Positions 53,778 through 61,040 of a DNA stretch of 61,040 nt are shown here, one piece after another. The notes beneath the pieces are model-generated. The model had not been told where the DNA came from, did not search any database, and saw nothing but the letters and a program-made list of their open reading frames with translations. The position numbers were made by a program, and so were the translations under genes. The DNA lies in assembly GCF_000311725.1 (NCBI RefSeq), contig NZ_HE978511.1, positions 927,868-988,907 on the forward strand, in the 5' to 3' direction. Within the stretch, counting starts at the first letter, position 1, and every line of letters begins with the position of its first letter. Source of the DNA: Robertmurraya massiliosenegalensis JC6. Lineage in GTDB: Bacteria > Bacillota > Bacilli > Bacillales > Cytobacillaceae.

Positions 53778-53956
53778 AAGTTTTCCCTTCCCCTTCTACC
53801 ATGTAATTCTCAAGTAATCTTAATTATTAGTTTACTATTTTTTTATAAATAAGGCTCCTTTCACAAACATTGTTGCTTTTGGAAAATAATTAAGAAACAA
53901 AATGCCTGATTTAAGAAGCGAAACTTCATGTATAGCCATAACCGTGATATAAGGGC

Positions 53957-53979
53957 AAAAACCGACCTCTCGGTTTTTA
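53957..53979. terminator. Terminator-like hairpin in the liaF-yhfA gap
   Basis: AAAAACCGA and TCGGTTTTT form a stem with a small loop and with A and T runs on both sides. No adjacent gene ends here on either strand. Confidence 0.5.
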
Positions 53980-54005
53980 CATATAACCACAATCTATACG
54001 AAAAC
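53972..54005 (-). repeat. Short intergenic repeat with CGTATAGATTGTGG core, copy 2
   Basis: On the minus strand it reads GTTTTCGTATAGATTGTGG, then TATATGTAAAAACC. It matches 24958-24994 in inverted orientation. The 380-bp gap 53778-54157 also holds two terminator-like hairpins and otherwise shows no gene. Confidence 0.6.
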
Positions 54006-54039
54006 TGGATTAATAAAAACAATCTATAGATGTTTTTTT

Positions 54040-54067
54040 CTCCGTCTAGAGGCGGAGTTCTTTTTTA
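54040..54067 (+). terminator. Orphan intrinsic terminator upstream of the YhfA-like gene
   Basis: CTCCG and CGGAG arms (with inner pairing around TCTAGAGG) are followed by TTCTTTTTT on the plus strand. No plus-strand gene lies upstream, so it may end a small RNA or a regulatory leader. Confidence 0.55.
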
Positions 54068-54157
54068 TGCTCCTTCGCACTCATTTCATTTTCCAACATA
54101 TTCTGTTAAGACATTCAGGGCAAATGCCCAATTAACTGATCATTAGGAGGAATGAAA

Positions 54158-55555
54158 ATGGGCGTTGAATTAACGGCGCTACATTGGATTTACGTCTTGG
54201 TCATATTCGTGATTATTGGATTTATGATCATGCGGCGTGATACAACACTCGTTTGTATTGTTGGAATCTTTCTTATTGCGATAACTGCTACAGGTTCTAT
54301 TAGCACTTCTGTCAGCAGTATTTTTACAAGCTTTATCTATGCGATAACTGAGCTTCTTCCCACCATTCTTGTCATCTCGATCATTGTCGCAATGAGCAAA
54401 ACGCTTACGTCCACAGGAATAAATGATGTCATGATTTCACCCTTTGCAAAATTCATCCGTACTCCTGCGCTTGCTTATTGGACGATCGGTATTTTAATGA
54501 TGGTGATTTCTTGGTTTTTTTGGCCTTCTCCAGCGGTCGCACTTTTAGGTGCTGTCTTACTTCCGGTTGCATTGAGGGTCGGCTTACCAGCTCTTGGCGT
54601 TGCCATGGCAATGAACTTATTTGGACACGGAATTGCTTTATCTGGAGACTTTATCATTCAAGCTGCACCAAAACTGACAGCAGATGCTGCTGGGTTACCT
54701 GTTAGCGAAGTGATCCAAGCCAGTATTCCTTTAGTTGCTGTCATGGGTGTGGTGACTACGATTGCTGCCTTTTTCTTTTTAAAAAGAGATATGAGAAGCG
54801 GAAAATTAACAGTTGAAACGGACACTAAAATTCAAGAACAAGCATCACAAGACGAAAAAGAAAACCTGTTGAGCACGAACCAAAAACGCTTTTTTGCCCT
54901 ATTTGTCCCTTTACTGTTTCTTTTGGATGTAGCAGCAATGTTTGCTCTTGACTTATCTGGAGGAGATGCGACAGCACTTGTAGGAGGAACTGCAATATTT
55001 ATCCTTCTCATGATCACCCTCGTTAGTCATAAAAATAAAGGCCTAGAGAAAACTACCGCTTTTTTAGTGGAAGGGTTTCAATTTGGGTTCAAAGTGTTCG
55101 TCCCAGTCATACCAATTGCTGCTTTCTTTTACTTAGGTGACGCTGGATTTTATACCATTATCGGCGAGTTTTTACCTAGTAGTTCAGAAGGAATTGTCAA
55201 TGATTTAGGGATAGCTCTCGCATCGATTGTCCCTTTAAGCAAAGAAATCGGAGCCATCACATTAGTAACCGTTGGTGCCATAACAGGATTAGATGGTTCA
55301 GGTTTTTCAGGCATCTCTCTCGCTGGCTCGATTGCCAATCTATTTGCCCATTCGATCGGTGCAGGTGCTGCCACCTTAACTGCGCTTGGCCAAATTGCCG
55401 CAATTTGGGTTGGCGGTGGAACTTTAGTTCCTTGGGCGCTGATTCCTGCAGCTGCCATCTGTAATGTTGACCCATTTGAACTAGCGCGAAGAAATTTATT
55501 ACCAGTCACCATCGGACTTGTTGTGACGACAATCGTAGCGATGTTTTTAATATAG
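54158..55555 (+). CDS. YhfA-like membrane transporter
   Basis: Membrane protein of 465 residues with about twelve helices. The ATG at 54158 (MGVELTALHW) has AGGAGG 7 bp upstream; the ATG two codons earlier is too close to it. Repeated motifs such as FFWPSPAVALLGAVLLPVAL, AMAMNLFGHGIALSGDFIIQ and LASIVPLSKEIGAITL suggest an ion- or organic-anion transporter of the IT superfamily type. Length (463 in B. subtilis) and character suggest YhfA, but I am not certain. The substrate is unknown. Confidence 0.75.
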   Translation: MGVELTALHWIYVLVIFVIIGFMIMRRDTTLVCIVGIFLIAITATGSISTSVSSIFTSFIYAITELLPTILVISIIVAMSKTLTSTGINDVMISPFAKFIRTPALAYWTIGILMMVISWFFWPSPAVALLGAVLLPVALRVGLPALGVAMAMNLFGHGIALSGDFIIQAAPKLTADAAGLPVSEVIQASIPLVAVMGVVTTIAAFFFLKRDMRSGKLTVETDTKIQEQASQDEKENLLSTNQKRFFALFVPLLFLLDVAAMFALDLSGGDATALVGGTAIFILLMITLVSHKNKGLEKTTAFLVEGFQFGFKVFVPVIPIAAFFYLGDAGFYTIIGEFLPSSSEGIVNDLGIALASIVPLSKEIGAITLVTVGAITGLDGSGFSGISLAGSIANLFAHSIGAGAATLTALGQIAAIWVGGGTLVPWALIPAAAICNVDPFELARRNLLPVTIGLVVTTIVAMFLI

Positions 55556-55563
55556 ACAAAAGG

Positions 55564-55590
55564 CAGGCCTCCAATAAAGTTGGAGGTCTG
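55564..55590 (+). terminator. Stem-loop after the YhfA-like gene
   Basis: CAGGCCTCCAA and TTGGAGGTCTG, one G-T pair, loop of 5. It lacks a clear T run, so it is probably a weak terminator or an mRNA-stabilising end. Confidence 0.55.
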
Positions 55591-55702
55591 TTACTGTACG
55601 GTTCGTTTGCAATTTAGTACACTAATGAGTAGCAAGCCGTATGTTATTTGTGGTGATGGTAAAAATAGTAAAGCGATGATTTCAGGAGATGGAGGAATAC
55701 AT

Positions 55703-56755
55703 ATGACAAAATATACTGGATTTGTTGGTACATATACGAAAGGTGATAGTAAAGGAATCTATTCTTTTACATTAGATACCTCCCTTTCTAAAATAATGGA
55801 TGTTCAAGTAGCTGCAGAATTGGAGAATCCCACTTATTTAACTGTAAGCGAAAATAATCAATTCATATACTCGGTTGTTAAAGATGGAGATGAAGGTGGA
55901 GTGGGTGCCCTTTCACTTGATCCCCAAACTGGAAAGCTTACTCATTTAAATAAAGTAACGACGGCAGGATCACCTCCATGTCATGTAAGTGTTGGTAAGG
56001 AAAATAGAAACGTCTTCTCAGCCAATTATCATAAAGGGACGATTGAATCCTATTTAATAAATGAAGATGGAACCATTCTTCCTGCTACTTCTGTTGTGGA
56101 ACACCATGGTTCTGGTCCAGATCCACGTCAGGACAAACCTCACACCCATTACTCTGCCTTCACTCCAGATGAAAAGTTTGTCATTGCAGTGGAGTTAGGG
56201 GCTGATAAAATCTTTAGCTATGAAGTTTCAAACGGTGTCTTAAAAGAAATCAATCAACTAACTGTAAAATCAGGAAGCGGTCCTCGTCACATTGTGTTCC
56301 ATCCGACTCAAAAGTTCGCTTATGTGATGACTGAATTCAGCTCAGAAGTGATCGTTCTAGCTTACAATGATATGGACGCCAGTTTTACTGAAATTGAGTA
56401 TAAATCTACACTACCTGAAAGCTTTTCTGAAAATAATCAAGGAAGTGCGATCCACATTTCCTCTGATGGAAAGTTTATATATGCAGGAAACCGCGGCCAT
56501 AATACGATAGCTATCTTCAAAGTAAATGAAGAAAATGGAACGCTCACCTTTGTTGAACATACAAGTACTGAGGGAAATTGGCCGAGAGATTTTGTCCTTG
56601 ATCCTTCTGAGAAGTTCATCGTTGCTTCGAATCAAGAATCAAGCAATCTCGTATTATTTTCTAGGGACGCCCAGACAGGAAAACTAACACTTATACAATC
56701 AGATATTAACGTTCCCGACCCTGTTTGTGTGAAGTTTTTAAATGATGTGGGATGA
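55703..56755 (+). CDS. Lactonase family protein (6-phosphogluconolactonase, YkgB/Pgl type)
   Basis: Seven-bladed beta-propeller enzyme of 350 residues. I chose the ATG at 55703 (MTKYTGFVGTYTKG) with GGAGG 7 bp upstream; the frame stays open 41 codons further, but without a site. Characteristic stretches are GTYTKGDSKGIYSFTLD, PCHVSVGKENRNVFSANYHK, GSGPRHIVFHPTQKFAYVM and FIYAGNRGHNTIAIFKV. The family hydrolyses 6-phosphogluconolactone in the pentose phosphate pathway. Monocistronic, with a strong terminator. Confidence 0.88.
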   Translation: MTKYTGFVGTYTKGDSKGIYSFTLDTSLSKIMDVQVAAELENPTYLTVSENNQFIYSVVKDGDEGGVGALSLDPQTGKLTHLNKVTTAGSPPCHVSVGKENRNVFSANYHKGTIESYLINEDGTILPATSVVEHHGSGPDPRQDKPHTHYSAFTPDEKFVIAVELGADKIFSYEVSNGVLKEINQLTVKSGSGPRHIVFHPTQKFAYVMTEFSSEVIVLAYNDMDASFTEIEYKSTLPESFSENNQGSAIHISSDGKFIYAGNRGHNTIAIFKVNEENGTLTFVEHTSTEGNWPRDFVLDPSEKFIVASNQESSNLVLFSRDAQTGKLTLIQSDINVPDPVCVKFLNDVG

Positions 56756-56778
56756 GCGATATCGCTCATCCTTTTTTT
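56750..56778 (+). terminator. Terminator of the lactonase gene
   Basis: A perfect palindrome of 11-bp arms GGATGAGCGAT and ATCGCTCATCC is followed by seven T. The stop codon lies inside the first arm. Confidence 0.92.
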
Positions 56779-57024
56779 ATTTTCAGTCATACGTTTCACC
56801 TCTGCTTAATTTAGTCATTTATTGGATACTTTATAAAGTGAATCAATTTCATAGTGTACTTCTCAAGTTAAAAAACAAACGATATACTCGAAACATTATA
56901 AATAGTAGCGTTTGCTAGGACTTTCGCTACGTAATGCTAAAATATTCGTTTTTTAATTTACCTTCGCACATTGTGAAATCGACTAAAAGTATAGAGATTA
57001 TATAAGATTGAGGTGTAAACATTC

Positions 57025-57486
57025 ATGACATCAAAACACAAAATATTTAACCTTGTTATCCTCATCATCCCATGGTTGTCTTTATTATTTTTTGGTAAGC
57101 GTGATTTTAAGCGGTATGCTGTTTCAGGAGTGACAATCGCGATTTTTGAGACGGTAAATCATTGGTATGGACATCATAAGAAATGGTGGAAATTCTACTC
57201 AAAACCGAGAAAATTTTTTAGAGACGAACTTCCCTTTGATCTTGGAATTTACATGCCCTTATCCATGTGGATATTTAAAATTTCACGAGGTAGCTTTGTA
57301 AAATTTGTCATGATTAATGCGGTAGCAAATGCTCTTTTTGCGTTTGTCGGTATGGGCTTGTTAAAAAAGTTTAAAATTGTCGGTCTCTATCACTTTAGCC
57401 GCACTCAATTCTTTCTCTACTTACACTACAAAGTTTATATCTTATATTTAGTGCAGTACTTCGTTGATAAATGGAGAAATAGATAA
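57025..57486 (+). CDS. Hypothetical membrane protein
   Basis: Protein of 153 residues with three to four hydrophobic segments and a basic, aromatic-rich middle (NHWYGHHKKWWKFYSKPRKF). I do not recognise a named family with confidence; CBO0543-like small membrane proteins have a similar look. GAGGTG lies about 10 bp before the ATG and TATATA about 20 bp before that. The gene stands alone between the lactonase and M20 genes and ends in a good terminator. The 269 bp upstream show no other gene. Confidence 0.75.
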   Translation: MTSKHKIFNLVILIIPWLSLLFFGKRDFKRYAVSGVTIAIFETVNHWYGHHKKWWKFYSKPRKFFRDELPFDLGIYMPLSMWIFKISRGSFVKFVMINAVANALFAFVGMGLLKKFKIVGLYHFSRTQFFLYLHYKVYILYLVQYFVDKWRNR

Positions 57487-57513
57487 GGAAGCAAAGCTAC
57501 GCTTCCTTTTTTT
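57487..57513 (+). terminator. Terminator of the hypothetical membrane protein gene
   Basis: GGAAGC and GCTTCC enclose an 8-base loop, followed by seven T. Confidence 0.88.
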
Positions 57514-57605
57514 CGTGCCCCAAAATAAATCGTAAGCCTTCTTTGAAAACTTCTGTTATAATTATCAAAATAGACAAAATTTTTATTTAACAAGGAGTGT
57601 TGAGA

Positions 57606-58799
57606 ATGATCAATGAGTTATTTTCAAAGCTAGAAGGTTATTATGACGAAATGGTCTCGATTAGACGCTATTTGCATCAAAATCCGGAACTCTCTTTTCA
57701 GGAAGTCAATACAGCCAATTACATTAAAAGCTTTTATGAAAATTTAGGAATTGAAGTAAAAGGCCATGTTGGTGGGAATGGTGTTGTAGCAAAAATTTAC
57801 GGTGGCAAGCCCGGACAAACGATCGCCCTTCGTGCCGATTTCGACGCTCTTCCAATCCAGGAAGAAAACGATGTACCATATAAATCTCTTAATCCTGGTG
57901 TCATGCATGCTTGCGGGCATGATGGTCATACGGCGACACTACTGGTGCTCGCAAAAGTCTTACATGAACTAAAGGATGAGTTGGAAGGTACATATGTCAT
58001 GATTCATCAACACGCTGAGGAGTATGCTCCAGGTGGCGCCATTTCCATGATTAAAGACGGATGCTTAGACGGTGTTGACGTCATTTTCGGAACCCACCTT
58101 TGGGCAAGTGAGCCAACTGGGAAAATTCAATACCGAACAGGCCCCATTATGGCTGCCGCTGACCGTTTTGAAATCCAGATCCAAGGTCAGGGTGGACACG
58201 GGGCACAACCGCATAGAACGAAGGATTCTGTCGTTATTGCTTCTCAACTCGTTCTTAATCTACAACAAATTGTTAGTCGACGAGTCAGTCCAGTTGATTC
58301 TGCTGTCGTAACGGTTGGTTCTTTTGTCGCAGAAAATGCCTTTAATGTCATCGCAGATAAAGCAAAGCTTGTCGGAACCGTAAGAACATTTAAGGAAGAT
58401 GTCCGTTCATTTATTGAAAATGAAATTGAAAGAATTGTAAAAGGTACTTGTCTTGCTGCGAACTGTGACTATTCTTATGAGTATGACAGAGGATATCCAG
58501 CTGTTGTGAACCATGAGGAAGAAACCGACTTTCTCGTCGAATGTGTCAAGAGTATCCCATCGGTTCAAACAGTCGAAGAAGCAGATCTACAAATGGGCGG
58601 AGAAGATTTTGCTTACTATTTACAGCATGTCAAAGGGAGCTTCTTCTTCACAGGGGCAAGACCTGAAGGCGTATCTATAGCCTATCCACATCATCACCCT
58701 AAATTTGATATCGATGAAAAAGCATTGCTAGTAGCAGCAAAAGCATTGGGGTCAGCTGCTTTAACGTATATGCCGCAGAAGGAAGAAGTTTCGTTATAA
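57606..58799 (+). CDS. M20 family amidohydrolase (YhaA-like)
   Basis: Di-metal hydrolase of 397 residues. The ATG at 57606 (MINELFSKLEGYY) has AAGGAG 8 bp upstream. Metal ligands appear in MHACGHDGHTATLL near residue 100, HQHAEEYAPGG near 137, and the HHHPKF segment near the C-terminus. The dimerisation domain contains GQGGHGAQPHRTKDSV. The family removes acyl groups from N-acyl amino acids or related amides (hippurate hydrolase, N-acyl-L-amino acid amidohydrolase). The substrate is not known; YhaA of B. subtilis is the closest that I recall. Confidence 0.9.
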   Translation: MINELFSKLEGYYDEMVSIRRYLHQNPELSFQEVNTANYIKSFYENLGIEVKGHVGGNGVVAKIYGGKPGQTIALRADFDALPIQEENDVPYKSLNPGVMHACGHDGHTATLLVLAKVLHELKDELEGTYVMIHQHAEEYAPGGAISMIKDGCLDGVDVIFGTHLWASEPTGKIQYRTGPIMAAADRFEIQIQGQGGHGAQPHRTKDSVVIASQLVLNLQQIVSRRVSPVDSAVVTVGSFVAENAFNVIADKAKLVGTVRTFKEDVRSFIENEIERIVKGTCLAANCDYSYEYDRGYPAVVNHEEETDFLVECVKSIPSVQTVEEADLQMGGEDFAYYLQHVKGSFFFTGARPEGVSIAYPHHHPKFDIDEKALLVAAKALGSAALTYMPQKEEVSL

Positions 58800-58802
58800 T
58801 AC

Positions 58803-58839
58803 AAACAAAGAAGAGAACATGGTGTTCTCTTCTTTGTTT
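58803..58839. terminator. Bidirectional terminator between the M20 and DUF4179 genes
   Basis: The perfect 17-bp arms AAACAAAGAAGAGAACA and TGTTCTCTTCTTTGTTT enclose a 3-base loop. It serves the two converging genes. Confidence 0.92.
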
Positions 58840-58850
58840 TATCTATTTAA

Positions 58851-59927
58851 TTATTTTTCAATCTCTACAATAATCGGTTCTAATTCAAAGATTTCTATTG
58901 GTGCTTTACTATTTTTGTGCCGATAAATTCCATACTCATCTCTACCATCTGCCATAGAAAGTTCTGCAATAGGTGTAATAATTAAACTTGATGCGTCTGG
59001 ATCAAGTTTTTTTACTGTAATGGAATGGTAAAGAATCCTATTGCTATCCCCTTTCACAGAGCTATCCAAATAAACATTTCCTAAGTTATCCCTAACCTCT
59101 TTAATATCTACAAATTCAAAATCCCATTTTCCATCAACTTCTTCTGTGAAAGATGTGTCGTAATTTATGATGAAAGACATAGGGGTGTAGGTTATCCTTT
59201 CGAGGCTGAAGGTAACTCCATCACGTTCACTTTTTAGTTCAACTACTTGCTCATGGTTTTTTATCGCCTCTAGATCAAATTCAAAATTCCAAGTTCCAGT
59301 GATTTCACTGCCACTTTCCCGATCCGGTGTGATAGCTTCAATCTCGAATCCAAAATTCCCCTTTTCTAATCCTTTACCTTGTAAATTTAACTCTCCAGTT
59401 GTCATACCAACGTATTTGTTTTCATCTGTCTTTTTAACTTCTTTTTTAAACCCTCCAAAGAAAGTATGACTAAAATTTATTTTAGGAACACCAATAATCT
59501 CAGGAGATGGACCAAGGTCTTTATCACTTTCAATCTCATAGGTTACGTACAATACTCGCCCATCAAAAACAGCCTCATTAATCGTTACTTTGATTCCCTG
59601 ATCTTCTTTTACAAGATTAAACTTATTCGCATTCGCATCATATTCTTCATATAAACCACTATCGTTAAAGAGCTTAAAAATTCCCCCTATTACAGGGATT
59701 TCTTCAGCAAAGGTGGTGAAGGATAGTCCAAAAAGGGAAGCTGCAGAAACTCCTATCGCAATTGAGGCAGCTGTCATTGTCTTTTTCCATACTGAAGGTT
59801 TTCTGCGTTTCATTCTTTTTTTCAATTCTTTTTTAACTTCTTCTCTTTCTTCTTGACTTACCTTTACATCCTCAAATTCACTTATATCTAGATCAATATC
59901 ATTTAAAAGTTCATAAATGTCCTTCAT
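58851..59927 (-). CDS. DUF4179 membrane protein, probable anti-sigma factor
   Basis: Protein of 358 residues. The ATG at 59927 (MKDIYELLNDID) has GGGAG 8 bp upstream and overlaps the sigma gene by 17 bp. Residues 1-45 are cytosolic and charged (EEREEVKKELKKRMKRRK). One helix (about 50-72) is followed by an extracytoplasmic DUF4179 domain (EEIPVIGGIFKLFNDSGLYE, GIKVTINEAVFDGRVLYVTY). In Firmicutes, DUF4179 proteins commonly follow a sigma factor and are thought to hold it inactive; that role is inference from the layout. Confidence 0.85.
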   Translation of the reverse strand: MKDIYELLNDIDLDISEFEDVKVSQEEREEVKKELKKRMKRRKPSVWKKTMTAASIAIGVSAASLFGLSFTTFAEEIPVIGGIFKLFNDSGLYEEYDANANKFNLVKEDQGIKVTINEAVFDGRVLYVTYEIESDKDLGPSPEIIGVPKINFSHTFFGGFKKEVKKTDENKYVGMTTGELNLQGKGLEKGNFGFEIEAITPDRESGSEITGTWNFEFDLEAIKNHEQVVELKSERDGVTFSLERITYTPMSFIINYDTSFTEEVDGKWDFEFVDIKEVRDNLGNVYLDSSVKGDSNRILYHSITVKKLDPDASSLIITPIAELSMADGRDEYGIYRHKNSKAPIEIFELEPIIVEIEK

Positions 59928-60474
59928 ATAAATATCTCCCATCTTTACTAGAGATTTCATTTTTCAGCTTCTTTTTTCCTCGATGAATTCGGTTATTAAC
60001 GGCTGATTTAGTCATCGTTAGCCTTTCAGCAATTTCTTCTGTGTTATAGTCCATCAAATATCTCATCATAAATATCTTTTGATCGGTTGGCTCTAACTGG
60101 CTGAGCAATTCCATTAGATCATCCTCGTGTTCCATTTCCATTGAAAGTGGAAGAGGGATTTTTATATGCTCTAATGAGAGTTCCTTTTTCTTTACTCCCC
60201 TTCTGTAATAATCAATCGCTCGATATTTGGCAATCGCACAAATCCACTTCTTAAAAGCAATAGGATCATTGCCACGAAATTTTTGTGCATTTTGCCAAAT
60301 TGATAGAAATATATCATTTACACATTCACCAATCATCTCTTCTTGATGAAGTGGTCCAAGCACTTTGTGCACCATCCCTTTTATAAGCGGGAGGTAAAGA
60401 TCAACGATATATTCAAGAGCGTCTTCCTTCCCAGCTTGGAGACGTATGATAAAATTGGATTGATTGGATTTCAT
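59911..60474 (-). CDS. ECF-type RNA polymerase sigma factor
   Basis: Sigma-70 family protein of 187 residues with regions 2 and 4 only. Region 2 contains EMIGECVNDIFLSIWQNAQK and FKKWICAIAKYRAIDYYRRG. Region 4 contains LLSQLEPTDQKIFMMRYLMD and TEEIAERLTMTKSAVNNRIH. It is followed with a 17-bp overlap by a DUF4179 membrane protein, its likely regulator. GGAGC lies 6 bp before the ATG. A perfect 16-bp palindrome lies just upstream. The stimulus and target genes are unknown. Confidence 0.9.
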   Translation of the reverse strand: MKSNQSNFIIRLQAGKEDALEYIVDLYLPLIKGMVHKVLGPLHQEEMIGECVNDIFLSIWQNAQKFRGNDPIAFKKWICAIAKYRAIDYYRRGVKKKELSLEHIKIPLPLSMEMEHEDDLMELLSQLEPTDQKIFMMRYLMDYNTEEIAERLTMTKSAVNNRIHRGKKKLKNEISSKDGRYLYEGHL

Positions 60475-60495
60475 AGATTTGCTCCTTCACCTTTT

Positions 60496-60511
60496 TGTAA
60501 AAGCTTTTACA
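60496..60511. promoter_or_regulatory. Perfect palindrome upstream of the sigma factor gene
   Basis: TGTAAAAGCTTTTACA, 16 bp, 21 bp before the start codon. It may be an operator. It resembles LacI-family sites but lacks the central CG of a catabolite-response element. Confidence 0.45.
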
Positions 60512-60647
60512 CTATTAATAACGAAAGGAATAAGGCTATTTTCTCATAGATTGAAAAGTTTTTATAAATTTCTCAATTATTTCGCATTACGAATTTTTTA
60601 TCCAAAGATAAGCAAAGAAGAAAAGGAAGAAACCAGGAGGAGAACCG

Positions 60648-60698
60648 ATGGCAGTGAGAGTATGTGCGCTCATCATCGAAAAGAAAAAAGACTGTTAA
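60648..60698 (+). CDS. Possible 16-codon small ORF
   Basis: MAVRVCALIIEKKKDC, with a strong AGGAGGAG ribosome site 5 bp before the ATG. A hairpin follows at 60754-60780. No family is recognised and no promoter was identified, so it may be chance. It lies in the 390-bp gap 60475-60864, where I see no other gene apart from a short frame running into the satellite. Confidence 0.25.
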   Translation: MAVRVCALIIEKKKDC

Positions 60699-60753
60699 CT
60701 ACATAGAGGGCCAGAGTTTAGAAGTATACAATACTGACGATTTAACTAGTAAA

Positions 60754-60780
60754 AGGGACATTACATAACGTAATGTCCCT
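60754..60780. terminator. Stem-loop in the right-hand intergenic region
   Basis: AGGGACATTAC and GTAATGTCCCT are perfect 11-bp arms with a 5-base loop. There is no T run, so termination is uncertain. Confidence 0.5.
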
Positions 60781-60864
60781 TCAGTTTATCGACAAAAGGC
60801 ATCGAGATTCGATTCCTTTTGTTCATGAGGAGAGATATTGATATGAGCAAAAGAAAAGTATGTC

Positions 60865-61040
60865 TCATGAAGATCTCATGCGACATAAGTTTGATGGGTA
60901 CAAGTGATAAGTTTGTCTCATGAAGGGCTCATGCGACATGAGTTTGATGGTTACTAGCGATAAGTTTGTCTCATGAAGGGCTCATGAGACATGAGTTTGA
61001 TGGTTACAAGTGATAAGTATGTCTCATGAAGGGCTCATGC
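60865..61040 (+). repeat. 53-bp tandem satellite array, right end
   Basis: Units start at 60865, 60918, 60971 and 61024 (partial), exactly 53 bp apart. Each has the core TCATGAAGGGCTCATG, then about 30 bp beginning MGACATGAGTTTGATGG. In the third unit TGTCTCATGA and TCATGAGACA form a perfect 10-bp hairpin with loop AGGGC. The core and period match the left-end array read on the opposite strand; the inter-hairpin segments differ. A degenerate TCATGA occurs at 60823. The array runs off the end of the window. Confidence 0.93.

Noticed and set aside
55150-55512. 120-codon minus-strand frame
   Set aside because: It is the antisense shadow of the YhfA-like transporter gene, whose membrane-protein reading and ribosome site are clear.
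60843-60923. 26-codon frame beginning MSKRKVCLMK and running into the right satellite
   Set aside because: A ribosome-like GAGGAG precedes it, but most of the codons come from the repeat itself and the frame stops inside the next TCATGA, so chance is the simplest view.

Overview
The window is chromosomal DNA of an endospore-forming, low-GC Gram-positive bacterium of the family Bacillaceae. It carries the spore germination operon gerPA-gerPF, comK, addBA, hemEHY in the Firmicutes arrangement and many small Bacillus-type proteins. Gene order follows the Bacillus subtilis yheI-to-asnO segment in reverse, as far as I recall that map: asnO, yisN, yisL, yisK, gerP, addA/addB, a YhjO-like MFS protein, sipV, yhjE, yhjD, comK, yhzC, yhfN, lcfB, lplJ, yhfI, yhfH, yhgE, yhgD, hemY-hemH-hemE and a yheH/yheI-like ABC pair. 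Genus and species cannot be fixed from sequence alone. A Neobacillus- or Robertmurraya-like Bacillaceae is plausible.

Layout. Positions 1-540 hold a 53-bp tandem satellite. Positions 0.6-10.6 kb hold asnO, yisN, a FIST-PAS-GGDEF-EAL signalling protein, yisL, yisK, a DUF418 protein and an acyl-CoA ligase. At 10.7-12.9 kb lies the gerP operon, with gerPF set apart. At 12.9-20.2 kb lies the addBA recombination nuclease. At 20.3-27.2 kb come a dispersed repeat, ywbE, a YhjO-like transporter, an LCP-yhjE-sipV envelope operon and an S9 peptidase. At 27.3-31.5 kb come yhjD (with LexA-like sites), comK, an IDEAL-domain protein, yhfN and azlCD with its XRE regulator. At 32-35 kb lies a three-gene ABC importer. 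At 35-43 kb come lcfB, lplJ, yhfI, yhfH, and yhgE/yhgD sharing a TetR operator. At 43.6-50.8 kb come the haem genes and a heterodimeric ABC exporter. At 51-60.5 kb the B. subtilis gene order is lost: a second copy of the dispersed repeat, a LiaFSR-type three-component system, a YhfA-like transporter, a lactonase, an M20 amidohydrolase and a sigma factor with a DUF4179 membrane partner. From about 60.86 kb to the end lies a second 53-bp satellite.

The most unusual structure is the pair of satellites at the two ends. They have the same 53-bp period and the same TCATGA-AGGGN-TCATGA hairpin core, but lie in opposite orientation and have different inter-hairpin segments. The clearest regulatory findings are a 23-bp palindrome in front of both yhgE and its TetR regulator yhgD, and two LexA-like boxes flanking the yhjD promoter. 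I found no rRNA, tRNA, CRISPR array, insertion sequence or prophage. All assignments come from reading the sequence and family knowledge; no database search was run.
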